A DNA stretch of 64,000 bases from Paenibacillus oenotherae (GCF_019443105.1 NZ_JAHZIJ010000002.1:410609-474608), one strand, 5' to 3'. Positions 44,169 to 53,203 are shown, counted from the first letter of the stretch. Made by a program: numbers and translations. The notes: generated from the sequence alone by a model not told the origin.

Positions 44169-44197
44169 ATAATAGTAATTCGCTGTTGATCTGTCAA
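44169..44197 (-). promoter_or_regulatory. SigA promoter of the tns operon
   Basis: On the minus strand TTGACA (44197-44192), 17-base spacer, TATTAT (44174-44169): a near-consensus promoter reading into tniQ2. The -35 lies inside an inverted repeat GTCAA (44193-44197)/TTGAC (44205-44209), and GGTCA-CAAT-TGACC (44141-44154) lies just downstream of the expected start. These GTCA/TGAC half-sites are good candidates for the XRE operator. A weaker plus-strand promoter (TTGACT 44205-44210, 17 bases, CACAAT 44228-44233) would serve the regulator. Confidence 0.7.
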
Positions 44198-44258
44198 GAA
44201 ATTTTTGACTTTTTGGGCATCTTGATGCACAATAAGTCAAAGGAGGCGTTCTAAAACA

Positions 44259-45017
44259 ATGAGTTATTATGCTAAATTACTTAGTTCATACATTAAAACT
44301 TCCGGCAAAACACTAAAGGAAATAAGCAAAGAGCTTTATGAAGAAAAAAATTTATCTATAGATAGTTCTTATATAAGCAAAATAAAAACCGGCAAAAAAC
44401 CTCCTGCTTCTGAAGATGTAAACCGTGCACTGGCAGAAGTACTATATGGCAATCCGAATAAATTAGTTTTTGCCGGATATATAGAGAAAGCGCCAAACGA
44501 TGTCCAGGAAACCTTTTCAGAAATAGATCAAATGGTTGATCAAATTTTACAAAGTTTAGTTTTCAATTCAACATCTCCACAACTCGCAGTTATTATCGAT
44601 CATTTACGACAATTTAAAATTGATGGATTTCGCCCTTTTTGTATTTTTGATCAAATTAACCTTAGTGAAATCGGCATGGGTTCGAGAAGCGTACTAATAG
44701 ACACAATAGAGATTGTACTAAAGGAGGAATTTAGCCAAAGGGATAAGCTAAAAGTAATTCCCTATATCCTCAAGTTTTTCCGTAAATTACACGAGGAAAG
44801 TATTTCTTATGGGAATCAAAACCTGGAGAAAGACCGAAATGAAGTAGATGATCTGGAATACCAAAATGAACTGTTGGAAACTGCAAAAAAACTAAATTTA
44901 TCGGTCTTGTTCCTTAATGGGGAAAGGGAAATTGTCACTTCCACGGAGGGAGAATATTTAAAAACTTGTTTGGAGGCTCTTCGTACATATAATAACTCAA
45001 TGTACAGGAGTAATTGA
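44259..45017 (+). CDS. XRE-family regulator divergent from the tns operon
   Basis: 252 residues, ATG at 44259 with AAAGGAGG. The N-terminal helix-turn-helix (about 6-60: LLSSYIKTSGKTLKEISKEL, ISKIKTGKKPPASED) belongs to the Cro/CI fold. The rest is helical with no recognised catalytic motif. It is transcribed away from tniQ2, and the shared intergenic region has paired GTCA/TGAC half-sites, so it most likely represses the transposition genes and itself. Regulators at this position are known in several Tn7-like elements. Confidence 0.8.
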   Translation: MSYYAKLLSSYIKTSGKTLKEISKELYEEKNLSIDSSYISKIKTGKKPPASEDVNRALAEVLYGNPNKLVFAGYIEKAPNDVQETFSEIDQMVDQILQSLVFNSTSPQLAVIIDHLRQFKIDGFRPFCIFDQINLSEIGMGSRSVLIDTIEIVLKEEFSQRDKLKVIPYILKFFRKLHEESISYGNQNLEKDRNEVDDLEYQNELLETAKKLNLSVLFLNGEREIVTSTEGEYLKTCLEALRTYNNSMYRSN

Positions 45018-45137
45018 TGCGTATCTCACATCTTTCTAGCTAATTAGACAAACAGAGGCCCTCATGAATTTGTATGAAAACAAGCCTTCTGAAGAAGAAA
45101 TAGAATTTGAACCAGTGCAAGGGAAATCTTTATCAGA

Positions 45138-45672
45138 GTGTTCGATGGCCTAGTCGAACTTGAGATGGCCTTCCACAGAGTGTATCCAAAGCCGATCGAT
45201 GTACCAGCATTGCGTCGTCCACAAGAAGCACAGTAAGTTCCCAAAGATTCGAGTCAAAGACAAGGTCCAGTTCATGGGTGATCTTAAAGAAGTTAATAAT
45301 GCGCAATGCTACGAAGAAGGAGTTCGTCTGTTCCACGCTGTAGAGCTTAAGTGGGCGAAACAGTATCCTCGCGGACTCGCAACCTGTAGATCGAATCTGC
45401 CGGTACTACTCACCTTTTACAAGTATCCGAAAGACATTAGTGTGCCGAACATCGATGCTGTAGAGAAGATCGTTTACTTGGTTGTGACGGACTACAACGA
45501 TCAATGGAGCCAAAGAATCATCCGAGGCTTTAGCATGGAAAAGACAAAGAAAGTGTTTGCATCTATGTACAGCAAGAGGTGCAGGGCTAAAGCTCCGCGC
45601 CTTCGCTTGGGATACACCACCCAAACAATTTACAATGAGTTCCTGCACTCTGGATACACAAACCGACTGACG
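45138..45672 (+). pseudogene. IS256-family transposase remnant (C-terminal third)
   Basis: Readable in two frames. VFDGLVELEMAFHRVYPK (from 45138) matches the IS256 V-x-DG...F segment around the second Asp. A frame change leads to YQHCVVHKKHSKFPKIRVKD and DKVQFMGDLKEV, then WAKQYPR, LPVLLTFYKYPKDI, and KIVYLVVTDYNDQWSQRIIRGF and YTTQTIYNEF near the C-terminus. The N-terminal two thirds are missing and part of the catalytic core is deleted. It is dead, and marks the right border of the island. From here to 46323 no other gene is seen. Confidence 0.85.
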
Positions 45673-46104
45673 CTACCCACGTTTTGCCTTCTACTTCTAA
45701 TTTTTTACTGTATTTCCAATTACAGTAAACTCTCGGTAATTCAGTGATCGTGAAGCAAGTGACTAATCAGCCCCCCTCACACTCTTGTCTCCCTAACGGA
45801 GTATAAAATAACCAGAAAAAGCGATTGATCGGTTTCACCGCTGAAATAATGCCCACTTGCTTATATGTTCCATTTATCTATCCGAAAACATAAAGTCCTA
45901 TCAAACCTAAGGACTGTATTGAACCATCCCACCTGTTCAAAAAAAGGACGCTACCCCCTCTATGCCTGGGCTACGTCATAATCCATATCCAATTAAAATC
46001 AAGTACATACGCCGATAGCAAGTATTGCTTTTAAAAGGACCACATAAAATCGTGCTACACGACGAGCGGAACGACAAGGAGAACACGTATCCCGTTGAAA
46101 ATAT

Positions 46105-46155
46105 TAATTAAACAAGGAGCTGTTGGCAAATGGCCTACAGCTCCTTGTTTAATTA
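46105..46155. terminator. 19-base-pair perfect hairpin, likely terminator
   Basis: TAATTAAACAAGGAGCTGT (46105-46123) is the exact complement of 46137-46155, with a 13-base loop. AT-rich outer ends give U-rich tails in both directions. It is 170 bases downstream of the nrdJ stop and could end that transcript. The stem core is shared with the terminator at 24389-24422. Confidence 0.55.
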
Positions 46156-46323
46156 TTATTCGATTTAATGTATATTTATCCAAAATGAATGTTTATACAC
46201 AACGTTGTATATCATCGACTTCTCTCACTTTTCGTGAGACAAAATTATTATCAGTTGTGTTCATTTTGGCAACTTTGAAGATTCCTCACATGTATATAGC
46301 TATTCCGTGGTTCAATCACCTCA

Positions 46324-49014
46324 TTATGAACACTTGCTATAGCCGCAGTTGCTGCAGGTTTTGCAGCCTTCCACATTAATCAGAGATGCCGAGCCGCAGG
46401 ATGGGCATAGATCTCTGGATGTGATGGCCGCTGTTCCTTTAGCAGCTAAGTAGGGAGCAGCTACTTCATCCACTAGCTCTCCGCCAGTTCCTTGCTGAAC
46501 GGCCGCGCTCTCATCAGCATAGACCGCCGCCGTTCCGCTTCCGTCTGCGGCATCATCCAGCTGCACATGATTCTCCAGTGCCTTCGCCACCGCATCGGCA
46601 ATGGACTCTACGCGGTTCACGCCGAATCCGATGGCGCCGGAGCCTCCGATTCCCTTCAAATGCTTGATCAGCAGCTTCACTTTGTTGCCGTGATCGCCGT
46701 AACGCAGGAAGAGCGAGCATACACGCCCAAGCGCCTCTGCCATCGCGAATACGTCAGAGCCAGCCTTGCCGACATTCAGGAAGATTTCACCCGGCGACCC
46801 ATTCAGATCATTGATTGTAATGTACGCCATTCCGAATGGCGTATTCACCTTGTATGTCGCGCCGCGCAGCACCTGCGGACGGCTCTTGTAGGCTTTGTCC
46901 ACCACCTGCTCGGCCGCTCTCAACGAGACTGGCGCTTCTGCAAATTCCGCAGACGCTGCGGCGGGCACTGATGCACCAATTGCCTCTGCTCCATTCGCTT
47001 CGCCGATCTCTGCTGCTCCATTCCCTTCGCCGGATTTAGCAGCAGCGCCAACGCTGCTCTTATCCTCCGCAGGCTTCTCCTCCGCTTTGTCCGTGCTCAG
47101 CACCTGCACATCCCGGCTGCCGTCACGGTAGATCGTTACGCCCTTGCAGCCAAGCTCGAAGGCCAGCTCATACAACCGCTTCGTCTCTTCAACGGTAAAG
47201 TCGCCCGGACAATTCGCCGTCTTGGAGATGGAGCTGTCCACCCAGCGCTGAATCGCCGCCTGCACCCGGATATGATCCTCTGCGGACAGGCTCATCGCCG
47301 TCACATAGTAATCCGGCAGCTCCTGCCCGGGATTGGCATCCTTCCAGCTCTGTGCGATCGGCACCAGTTGCTTGTCATAGCCGAGCCGGCTCTGCCTGTA
47401 GTATTCGAAGGCAAAATACGGCTCGATGCCCGTTGATGTGCCGACCATTGTACCTGTACTGCCCGTAGGCGCCTGGGTAATGACCGTCACATTGCGGATG
47501 CCGCGCTTCTTGACCGCCTCTCCCACCTCAGGGAATTCGCTTATCATATGGCGCATAAATCCGCTCTGCACATATTTGTCAGCCTCGAAAGCAGGGAATG
47601 AGCCCTTCTCAGCAGCAATTTCTGTCGAGGCCATGTAGGATTCCCGGGCGATGAAGCCATATAGCTTATCGAGAAACACCAGCGACTCCGGGTCGCCATA
47701 ACGGATGCCCAGCTTGATCATCAGCTCCGCAAGCCCCATAGTGCCAAGCCCAACTCGCCGCTCGCGCTTCTGGTTCTGTTCATTCTCCGGAAAATGATAC
47801 GGCGTCGCATCAATAACATTATCGAGGAAACGAACCGACCACCGGGTAACCTTGGACAGCTCATCCCATGCAACATCCCCATTGGCCTCATCGTAAAACT
47901 TAGACAGATTAATCGCCGAGAGATTGCATACGCCCCATGCAGGCAGCCCTTGTTCTCCACAAGGGTTCGTACAAATAATCGGGTTAAAGTACCAGCTGTT
48001 GGACATTTGGTTGTAGTACTCCATGAATACAACGCCAGGCTCTGCTGATTTCCAGGCTGACTCAATAATTGTATGCCACACCTCGCGTGCGCTGACCGTT
48101 TTGTACGGAATAACCTTGCCGCCGCGCTGGCGCCATTTCTCCAGATCGCCATCCCAGAGACCGTCATATTCCGGATCCTTCGTATCAGGGAATACCAGCT
48201 CCCAGTCCAGATCCTCCTTCACCGCCCGCATGAAGTCATTGCTGACACATACCGACAGATTCGCGTTCGTCACCTGACCCATTGATTGTTTCACCGTTAT
48301 AAAATCAAGCAGATCGGGATGCCAGTCGTTGATCATCAGCATAAGAGCGCCTCTGCGGCTTCCGCCCTGTTCAATAAGCCCTGTCGTATAGCTGAACAAT
48401 CCGCCCCATGACACCGCACCGCTGGAAGAGCCGTTCACACCCGCAACGATTGCCCGCCGCGGCCGCAGAGAAGACAGATTAATGCCGACACCGCCGCCGC
48501 GGGCCATAATCTCCGTCATCTCCGACAATGTCTTCATAATACCGCCTCTGCTGTCATGTGGAGAAGGGATGACATAGCAGTTGAACAGTGTCAACTCCTC
48601 GCTAGCACCAGCTCCGGCAGCGATTCGACCGCCTGGAACTAACTTCCAGTCGTCAAGGACATAGCGAAACCGCTCCTGCCACAGCTTCTGGTTCTCTGTC
48701 GTCTCTTCAACGGCAGAGATTGCACCCGCGAGCCGGTCCCACATTTCACCCGGCGTCTTCTCGACCGTAAGCGTCAGCTTCTCGACAGAGGATTGAACAA
48801 GATCTCCGCTGCGCAGACGCACCGTAACCTCACTGCCGCTGCGAGCGATGACCTCCCCGACTTCCTTCGCCGGAAATTTAGGATCATCCTTCGTTAATAC
48901 AAGGACAACATCGCCGACCTTCGTATCGTTCGAATCCGCGTTCTTCCATGCATACCGATCCAGAAAAATTTTCTCGCTAAGCCCTTCCAGCTGCCCACTC
49001 TGCTTCGTCACCAT
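46324..49014 (-). CDS. nrdJ: Adenosylcobalamin-dependent ribonucleotide reductase (class II)
   Basis: 896 residues from ATG at 49014 (MVTKQSGQLEGLSEKIFLDRYAWK), with GGGAGG upstream; a GTG six codons earlier is less likely. It reduces ribonucleoside di- or triphosphates to deoxyribonucleotides using coenzyme B12. Seen in sequence: FNCYVIPSPHDS with the N-terminal active-site Cys, NPCGEQGLP with the catalytic Cys and Glu, PTGSTGTMVGTSTGIEP, an Ala/Glu-rich linker (about 655-710), and a C-terminal zinc-like tail CPSC...CKTCSNCGYSKC that carries the redox cysteines. Complete. Tandem NrdR-type boxes in its promoter region suggest NrdR control. It is the first host gene right of the island. Confidence 0.93.
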   Translation of the reverse strand: MVTKQSGQLEGLSEKIFLDRYAWKNADSNDTKVGDVVLVLTKDDPKFPAKEVGEVIARSGSEVTVRLRSGDLVQSSVEKLTLTVEKTPGEMWDRLAGAISAVEETTENQKLWQERFRYVLDDWKLVPGGRIAAGAGASEELTLFNCYVIPSPHDSRGGIMKTLSEMTEIMARGGGVGINLSSLRPRRAIVAGVNGSSSGAVSWGGLFSYTTGLIEQGGSRRGALMLMINDWHPDLLDFITVKQSMGQVTNANLSVCVSNDFMRAVKEDLDWELVFPDTKDPEYDGLWDGDLEKWRQRGGKVIPYKTVSAREVWHTIIESAWKSAEPGVVFMEYYNQMSNSWYFNPIICTNPCGEQGLPAWGVCNLSAINLSKFYDEANGDVAWDELSKVTRWSVRFLDNVIDATPYHFPENEQNQKRERRVGLGTMGLAELMIKLGIRYGDPESLVFLDKLYGFIARESYMASTEIAAEKGSFPAFEADKYVQSGFMRHMISEFPEVGEAVKKRGIRNVTVITQAPTGSTGTMVGTSTGIEPYFAFEYYRQSRLGYDKQLVPIAQSWKDANPGQELPDYYVTAMSLSAEDHIRVQAAIQRWVDSSISKTANCPGDFTVEETKRLYELAFELGCKGVTIYRDGSRDVQVLSTDKAEEKPAEDKSSVGAAAKSGEGNGAAEIGEANGAEAIGASVPAAASAEFAEAPVSLRAAEQVVDKAYKSRPQVLRGATYKVNTPFGMAYITINDLNGSPGEIFLNVGKAGSDVFAMAEALGRVCSLFLRYGDHGNKVKLLIKHLKGIGGSGAIGFGVNRVESIADAVAKALENHVQLDDAADGSGTAAVYADESAAVQQGTGGELVDEVAAPYLAAKGTAAITSRDLCPSCGSASLINVEGCKTCSNCGYSKCS

Positions 49015-49065
49015 TCCAAGTACGCCTCCCACATATCAGCTCAAGGTAGTAGAAATACATAAAAA

Positions 49066-49114
49066 TTACTATATATTGTGTTATGAATCTATTATAACAT
49101 ACAATATATTGATT
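49066..49114 (-). promoter_or_regulatory. nrdJ promoter region with two NrdR-like boxes
   Basis: Two 16-base near-palindromes resemble the NrdR consensus ACACwATATATwGTGT: 49066-49081 (core ACTATATATTGTGT) and 49099-49114 (core ATACAATATATTG), each about 13 of 16 by my alignment. Their centres are 33 bases apart, about three helical turns. A minus-strand TATAAT (49096-49091) lies between them, so a repressor on both boxes would bracket the -10. The -35 is weak (TTGAAT, 15-base spacer). Confidence 0.6.
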
Positions 49115-49316
49115 CAAAGAGCCGTATTCGTTCAATTTCAAGCAGCTTTGGCATCCAGAGGACAGCTGTTCTTCTATTATCTGCTTCGAACGCATGTTTT
49201 ACTTTCTTTTAGCCGACTTGACGAATTCGATATTTTTTGTCCCCCTGATTCTTATGAAATCCTCCCTACAAGGCCATACTAAAAGGAATCCATCCCCGGA
49301 AAGGAGCCTACCAGGC

Positions 49317-51137
49317 ATGCACTCGACGACGAACAACACATTCAAGGGAGAACAACCGTCCGCTGTTCACAGTCGCAAGCTCCATCCTGATGCTGACATC
49401 CAGTTTGACCGCTCCTGGTTTCATAATCTTCAGGAACGCGTAGACCGCAACGGCCCATGGGATGACTGGTCCATGTACCAGCTCGCCGTTGAAGCCCAGC
49501 AGACGAAGCTGATCGGCAGCTTCGATGATCTGCAATGCTTGCGCAGCCTGCCTGCCTTTGAGCCGATGCAGCATCAGATTAGCACCGCCCGCAGAGTGCT
49601 CCATGAGATGAGCGGCCGGGCCATTCTTGCAGACGAGGTCGGACTCGGCAAGACGATAGAAGCCGGGCTCGTCTTGAAGGAATATATGGTTCGCGGGCTC
49701 GTCCGCCGTGCGCTTATTCTCGTTCCCGCTTCCCTGGTGCTGCAATGGGTGCGCGAGCTGAATCAGAAATTCGGCATCTCCGCCATTGCACAGAAGAAGG
49801 AGCATACCTGGCAGTACGATGTGGTCGTCGCCTCCATCGATACGGCCAAGCGCGATCCGCACCGTCCTATTTTGCTCGGTACAGACTATGACATTATTAT
49901 CATCGACGAGGCGCACAAGCTGAAGAACAAGAAGACGACAAACTATCAATTCGTCAACCAGCTCCGCAAGAAATACTGCCTGCTGCTGACCGCAACTCCG
50001 GTGCAGAATGATCTGGACGAGCTTTATAATCTCATTACCCTGCTCAAGCCCGGACAGCTCGGGGGACAGAGTGATTTTGCCGCTAATTTTGTCGTAGACA
50101 AGCGTGTGCCCAAGAATGAGGATCAGCTTCAGCAGGCACTCTCCACCGTCATGATCCGCAATCGGCGCGGTGATGGCGGCATTCAGTTCACCAAGCGTAT
50201 CGTCAAAAATATCGAAATGTCCCTCTCCCCGGAAGAGCAGGCTCTGTATGATGCGGTCACCTCCTTCGTGCGGGAACGCTACGATGAGAGCGGCGGCGAC
50301 CTGTCCAGCATGCTGTCGCTTGTGACCCTTCAGCGCGAGGTGTGCAGCAGCCGGGACGCCGTGTTTCTAACGCTTGTCAATATGTTTAAAAAGACATCCG
50401 AGGACTCACCGGTCCGCGCGAAAATATGGCAGCTTGTTGAAGTGATTAAAGGCATTCAAGCCAACTCCAAAGCGGAGAAAACGATGGAGCTCGTCCGGGA
50501 AATGAATGAGAAGGTTATCATCTTCACCGAGTATCGGGCGACACAGGAATACCTGCTGCAATATTTAAAATCTAATAATATTGTTGCTGTCCCGTATCGC
50601 GGAGGCATGAATCGGGGTAAGAAAGATTGGATGATGGATTTATTTCGCGGCCGCGCCCAGGTGCTGATTGCCACGGAAGCAGGCGGCGAAGGCATTAATC
50701 TTCAATTCTGCCATCATATTATCAACTTCGATCTGCCCTGGAATCCGATGCGGGTCGAACAGCGGATCGGGCGCGTCCATCGCCTCGGCCAGACAAGCGA
50801 CGTCAAAATATACAATCTATGCACACTAGGAACGATAGAAGAGCATATTGTCGGATTGCTTCATGAGAAGATCAATCTGTTCGAGCTGGTAATCGGGGAG
50901 CTCGATCATATTCTCGAACGGTTCGAGAAGAAGGACGGGTCCATCGAACAGAAGCTGGCTCGTGCAATGCTGGAAGCGGGCAATTCATCTGAACTGCGCA
51001 AGCGGATTGACGACCTTGGCGAGTCGATCAGCCGGGTCAAGGAAGAAGTGGAAGCCGAAGAGCCGCTCATCGACGTCTCCGTCATGGACAGCGTCATGAA
51101 TGCCGTCGTCGGCCAAACAGTGGAGGTGCGTCCATGA
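49317..51137 (+). CDS. yqhH: SNF2-family DEAD/H-box helicase YqhH
   Basis: 606 residues from ATG at 49317 (MHSTTNNTFKGEQ), with AAAGGAG upstream; the frame continues upstream without a better start. Helicase motifs in order: Q-like MQHQISTARRVL, Walker A LADEVGLGKTIEAGL, Ia LILVPASLVLQW, DEAH in IIIDEAHKLKN, III LLTATPVQND, then EAGGEGINLQFCHHIINFD and QRIGRVHRLGQ. Like B. subtilis YqhH and RapA/HepA-type ATPases, it should translocate on double-stranded DNA and may act on RNA polymerase. Overlaps yqhG by four bases. Confidence 0.9.
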   Translation: MHSTTNNTFKGEQPSAVHSRKLHPDADIQFDRSWFHNLQERVDRNGPWDDWSMYQLAVEAQQTKLIGSFDDLQCLRSLPAFEPMQHQISTARRVLHEMSGRAILADEVGLGKTIEAGLVLKEYMVRGLVRRALILVPASLVLQWVRELNQKFGISAIAQKKEHTWQYDVVVASIDTAKRDPHRPILLGTDYDIIIIDEAHKLKNKKTTNYQFVNQLRKKYCLLLTATPVQNDLDELYNLITLLKPGQLGGQSDFAANFVVDKRVPKNEDQLQQALSTVMIRNRRGDGGIQFTKRIVKNIEMSLSPEEQALYDAVTSFVRERYDESGGDLSSMLSLVTLQREVCSSRDAVFLTLVNMFKKTSEDSPVRAKIWQLVEVIKGIQANSKAEKTMELVREMNEKVIIFTEYRATQEYLLQYLKSNNIVAVPYRGGMNRGKKDWMMDLFRGRAQVLIATEAGGEGINLQFCHHIINFDLPWNPMRVEQRIGRVHRLGQTSDVKIYNLCTLGTIEEHIVGLLHEKINLFELVIGELDHILERFEKKDGSIEQKLARAMLEAGNSSELRKRIDDLGESISRVKEEVEAEEPLIDVSVMDSVMNAVVGQTVEVRP

Positions 51138-52138
51138 ACGAGAAGCAAGTTCACAAATTTGTACAGCGTTATCTGGAATCAACGGGATGCCGCATCATTG
51201 AGAAGTCGCCGTCGCATTTCCATGTCAAGCTCTCCCCCCGTGCTGACCGCGACTTGACGAATCGGCCTTTCTATTGGAGCTTCGTGGATCGCACAGGCGC
51301 TGACCCGGAGACAATGTCCATGCTGCTCATAACGGACAAGGTCAAGTATGATGCTGCGAATGCGAGCCATCAGTCCAGCGGCAGCTTTGGCGGCAGCTCT
51401 GCTTCGGCACCTGCATCCTCTGCTCTGCCAGGCACAATAGGTACCGCCCAGGGAGGGAGCATGGCTGAGGCAGCAGCTGCGGCGCTGGGACGATCTCTCG
51501 GCCATGTGCATGGTTCACTGAACACTTCCTCCCGTATTCCTAAGGAGGAGCTGCATTATGGTTCGCGCAAGCTGGAACAGCTGTTCGAATCGGCCAGATG
51601 CGGCGGAAGCTATGTCTGTCTGTTTCAAGAGCCGGACAAGCGAGGGACGCATCCCTTCCATTCAACACCCTACACGGCTTGGCTTGGGGTTAATATGAAG
51701 ATCGAATTCGCCTGTGACATGAAGCGCGAGGAATTCCATTCCTTCGGCGTATCGTTGACGACAGGGCAATGTGCCGAGGGGTTTCATGAACGGCTCCTTA
51801 AGCTGCGGCTCACGCCGCGCCTGCCGCCGAATGTTCACATCGCAAAGAATGCGGTAACGCTCAATAAGGCCGTGACTATTATTGAGGGGACAATTGAGCG
51901 CAGACTGAGAAGCTATGATTTTCGCTGGGCAGAATTAGCAGCGGCAAGGCTGCAGGATGAGCTGGCTACGATAAACCATTACTACGATCCGCTGCTGGAG
52001 TCCGCAGAGGAAGAGAATCGCCCCGCTATTCAAGAGCAATATGAACGGCGGCAGAATGAAATCCGCTGGCAATATGAGCCGCGTATTACGGTATCCGCCA
52101 TGAATTGCGGAATATTTTATCTCCAGGGGATCGGGTAG
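51134..52138 (+). CDS. yqhG: YqhG family protein of unknown function
   Basis: 334 residues. The N-terminus (NEKQVHKFVQRYLESTGCRI, SPSHFHVKLSPRADRDLTNRPFYWSFVDRTGADP in part) is typical of YqhG (PF11079). Residues about 76-125 are a Ser/Gly/Ala-rich insertion (SGSFGGSSASAPASSALPG) not expected in the family. The C-terminal portion (LAAARLQDELATINHYYDPLLES) is a conserved coiled-coil-like helix. ATG overlaps the yqhH stop (ATGA), so translation is coupled and the pair probably work together. Cytoplasmic. Confidence 0.88.
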   Translation: MNEKQVHKFVQRYLESTGCRIIEKSPSHFHVKLSPRADRDLTNRPFYWSFVDRTGADPETMSMLLITDKVKYDAANASHQSSGSFGGSSASAPASSALPGTIGTAQGGSMAEAAAAALGRSLGHVHGSLNTSSRIPKEELHYGSRKLEQLFESARCGGSYVCLFQEPDKRGTHPFHSTPYTAWLGVNMKIEFACDMKREEFHSFGVSLTTGQCAEGFHERLLKLRLTPRLPPNVHIAKNAVTLNKAVTIIEGTIERRLRSYDFRWAELAAARLQDELATINHYYDPLLESAEEENRPAIQEQYERRQNEIRWQYEPRITVSAMNCGIFYLQGIG

Positions 52139-52306
52139 CAATTATGCGACAAGAAGTTGAGATCAGAGGTGCCTTTTCGCTGCGAAATGGCAAAAATAGA
52201 ACGGGGCATGTCCCCCACCGCGCGACAGGTTCCTACAGCCTTCTCGGCACGCCTTCGCTACAATGGCGGTAAGCCAATCCAAGAGGAAGAAGCAGGTGAG
52301 TTTCCT

Positions 52307-53203
52307 ATGCGCAAATGGATAACCATATTATACACTGGACTGTTCTTGATCGTTGCAAGCACGCCCGCTGCTTCAGCCGCACAGCCAGGCTCAAGCCCTC
52401 CGCCAGCTGCAGATCGCACAGAGGTGCAGCAGCAGGTACAAGTCTGGATCGATGCACTATCCAAGCAGCCCCAATTCGAATCCTGGAAGAAGGCGAGCTG
52501 GAATATCGTATCCATTGGCCCAGGCCTTCACGGATGGCTTGTCACCCTGCACCAGAATAATAAACCCGTTGGCTACATGATTGTGAATGCAACTGAAGAC
52601 GGAGGCTTCGCACTCGGTGAATATGGGATTGGCGGTCATCCCGCTTATGATCCTGACATCCTGTATCAGTCACTTGTGAGACAAGGCTTCTTCGAATCCT
52701 ATGCCGCTGCCGCAAGCCAAAAACTTAAGCTGGAGCGTAATTATATTCATCCTCTGCAAGCCGTGTGGAAGTGGGTCACTCCGGAAGGGGAGACCTACTT
52801 CCTGGATGCCTGGACGGCAGAGATGCTCCCGATTGACGAGAAGCAGTGGGAGCAGCAGACAGGCAAACTTTCCATCCCTCAGCCCAAGAGCAATAAAGCA
52901 GCACTCATCAGGACGTTGTCAGCAGCACGCACGAATATGGCATTTGATCCTTACGAAAGAATGCCATGGCTCACCAAACCTCCGCTTACGAAGGATCAGG
53001 TAAAGCAGCTGCCGTCTTTGCTTGACCGCAAGTCGGAAGTTCGCTATACCGCAGAGCTGTATAATGAGAATGTGCTGTTCGTATGGCCTGCAATCGGGTA
53101 CCATCTGTGGAATAATGAAACGTTGTTCGTTGCCTTCGATCAGCAAGGAACACGCTATGTCCCTCTAGAGACAATTGCTGCTGACGGCAGCTTCTACTAT
53201 TAG
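52307..53203 (+). CDS. Secreted hypothetical protein
   Basis: 298 residues from ATG at 52307 (MRKWITILYTGLFLIVAS), preceded by AGGTGAG. A clear signal peptide ends near TPAASA-AQPG. A Pro/Ser linker follows, then a mixed alpha/beta body (VQVWIDALSKQPQFESWKKA, WLVTLHQNNKPVGYMIVN, IHPLQAVWKWVTPEGETYFL). The VGYMIVNA and ETYFLDAWT segments look like PepSY/streptopain-propeptide-type repeats but I cannot assign the family. Its end overlaps the convergent yqzE by four bases. Confidence 0.7.
   Translation: MRKWITILYTGLFLIVASTPAASAAQPGSSPPPAADRTEVQQQVQVWIDALSKQPQFESWKKASWNIVSIGPGLHGWLVTLHQNNKPVGYMIVNATEDGGFALGEYGIGGHPAYDPDILYQSLVRQGFFESYAAAASQKLKLERNYIHPLQAVWKWVTPEGETYFLDAWTAEMLPIDEKQWEQQTGKLSIPQPKSNKAALIRTLSAARTNMAFDPYERMPWLTKPPLTKDQVKQLPSLLDRKSEVRYTAELYNENVLFVWPAIGYHLWNNETLFVAFDQQGTRYVPLETIAADGSFYY

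Larger units (their letters stand above)
36700..45017. mobile_element. Tn7-like transposition module, ends not located
   Basis: Five transposition genes in one minus-strand run (tniQ2, tnsA, tnsB, tnsC, tniQ1) plus a divergent XRE regulator. The presence of TnsA (second endonuclease), a DDE transposase TnsB, an AAA+ regulator TnsC and TniQ/TnsD-type selectors defines a Tn7-like element that moves by cut-and-paste. No cas gene or CRISPR array is in the window, so this is not a CRISPR-guided version. The terminal repeats and the 5-base target duplication could not be identified by eye; the defence genes to the left may be its cargo. Confidence 0.8.

Noticed and set aside
47721-48167. 148-codon minus-strand frame inside nrdJ
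   Set aside because: Out-of-frame shadow of the reductase in a GC-rich gene.
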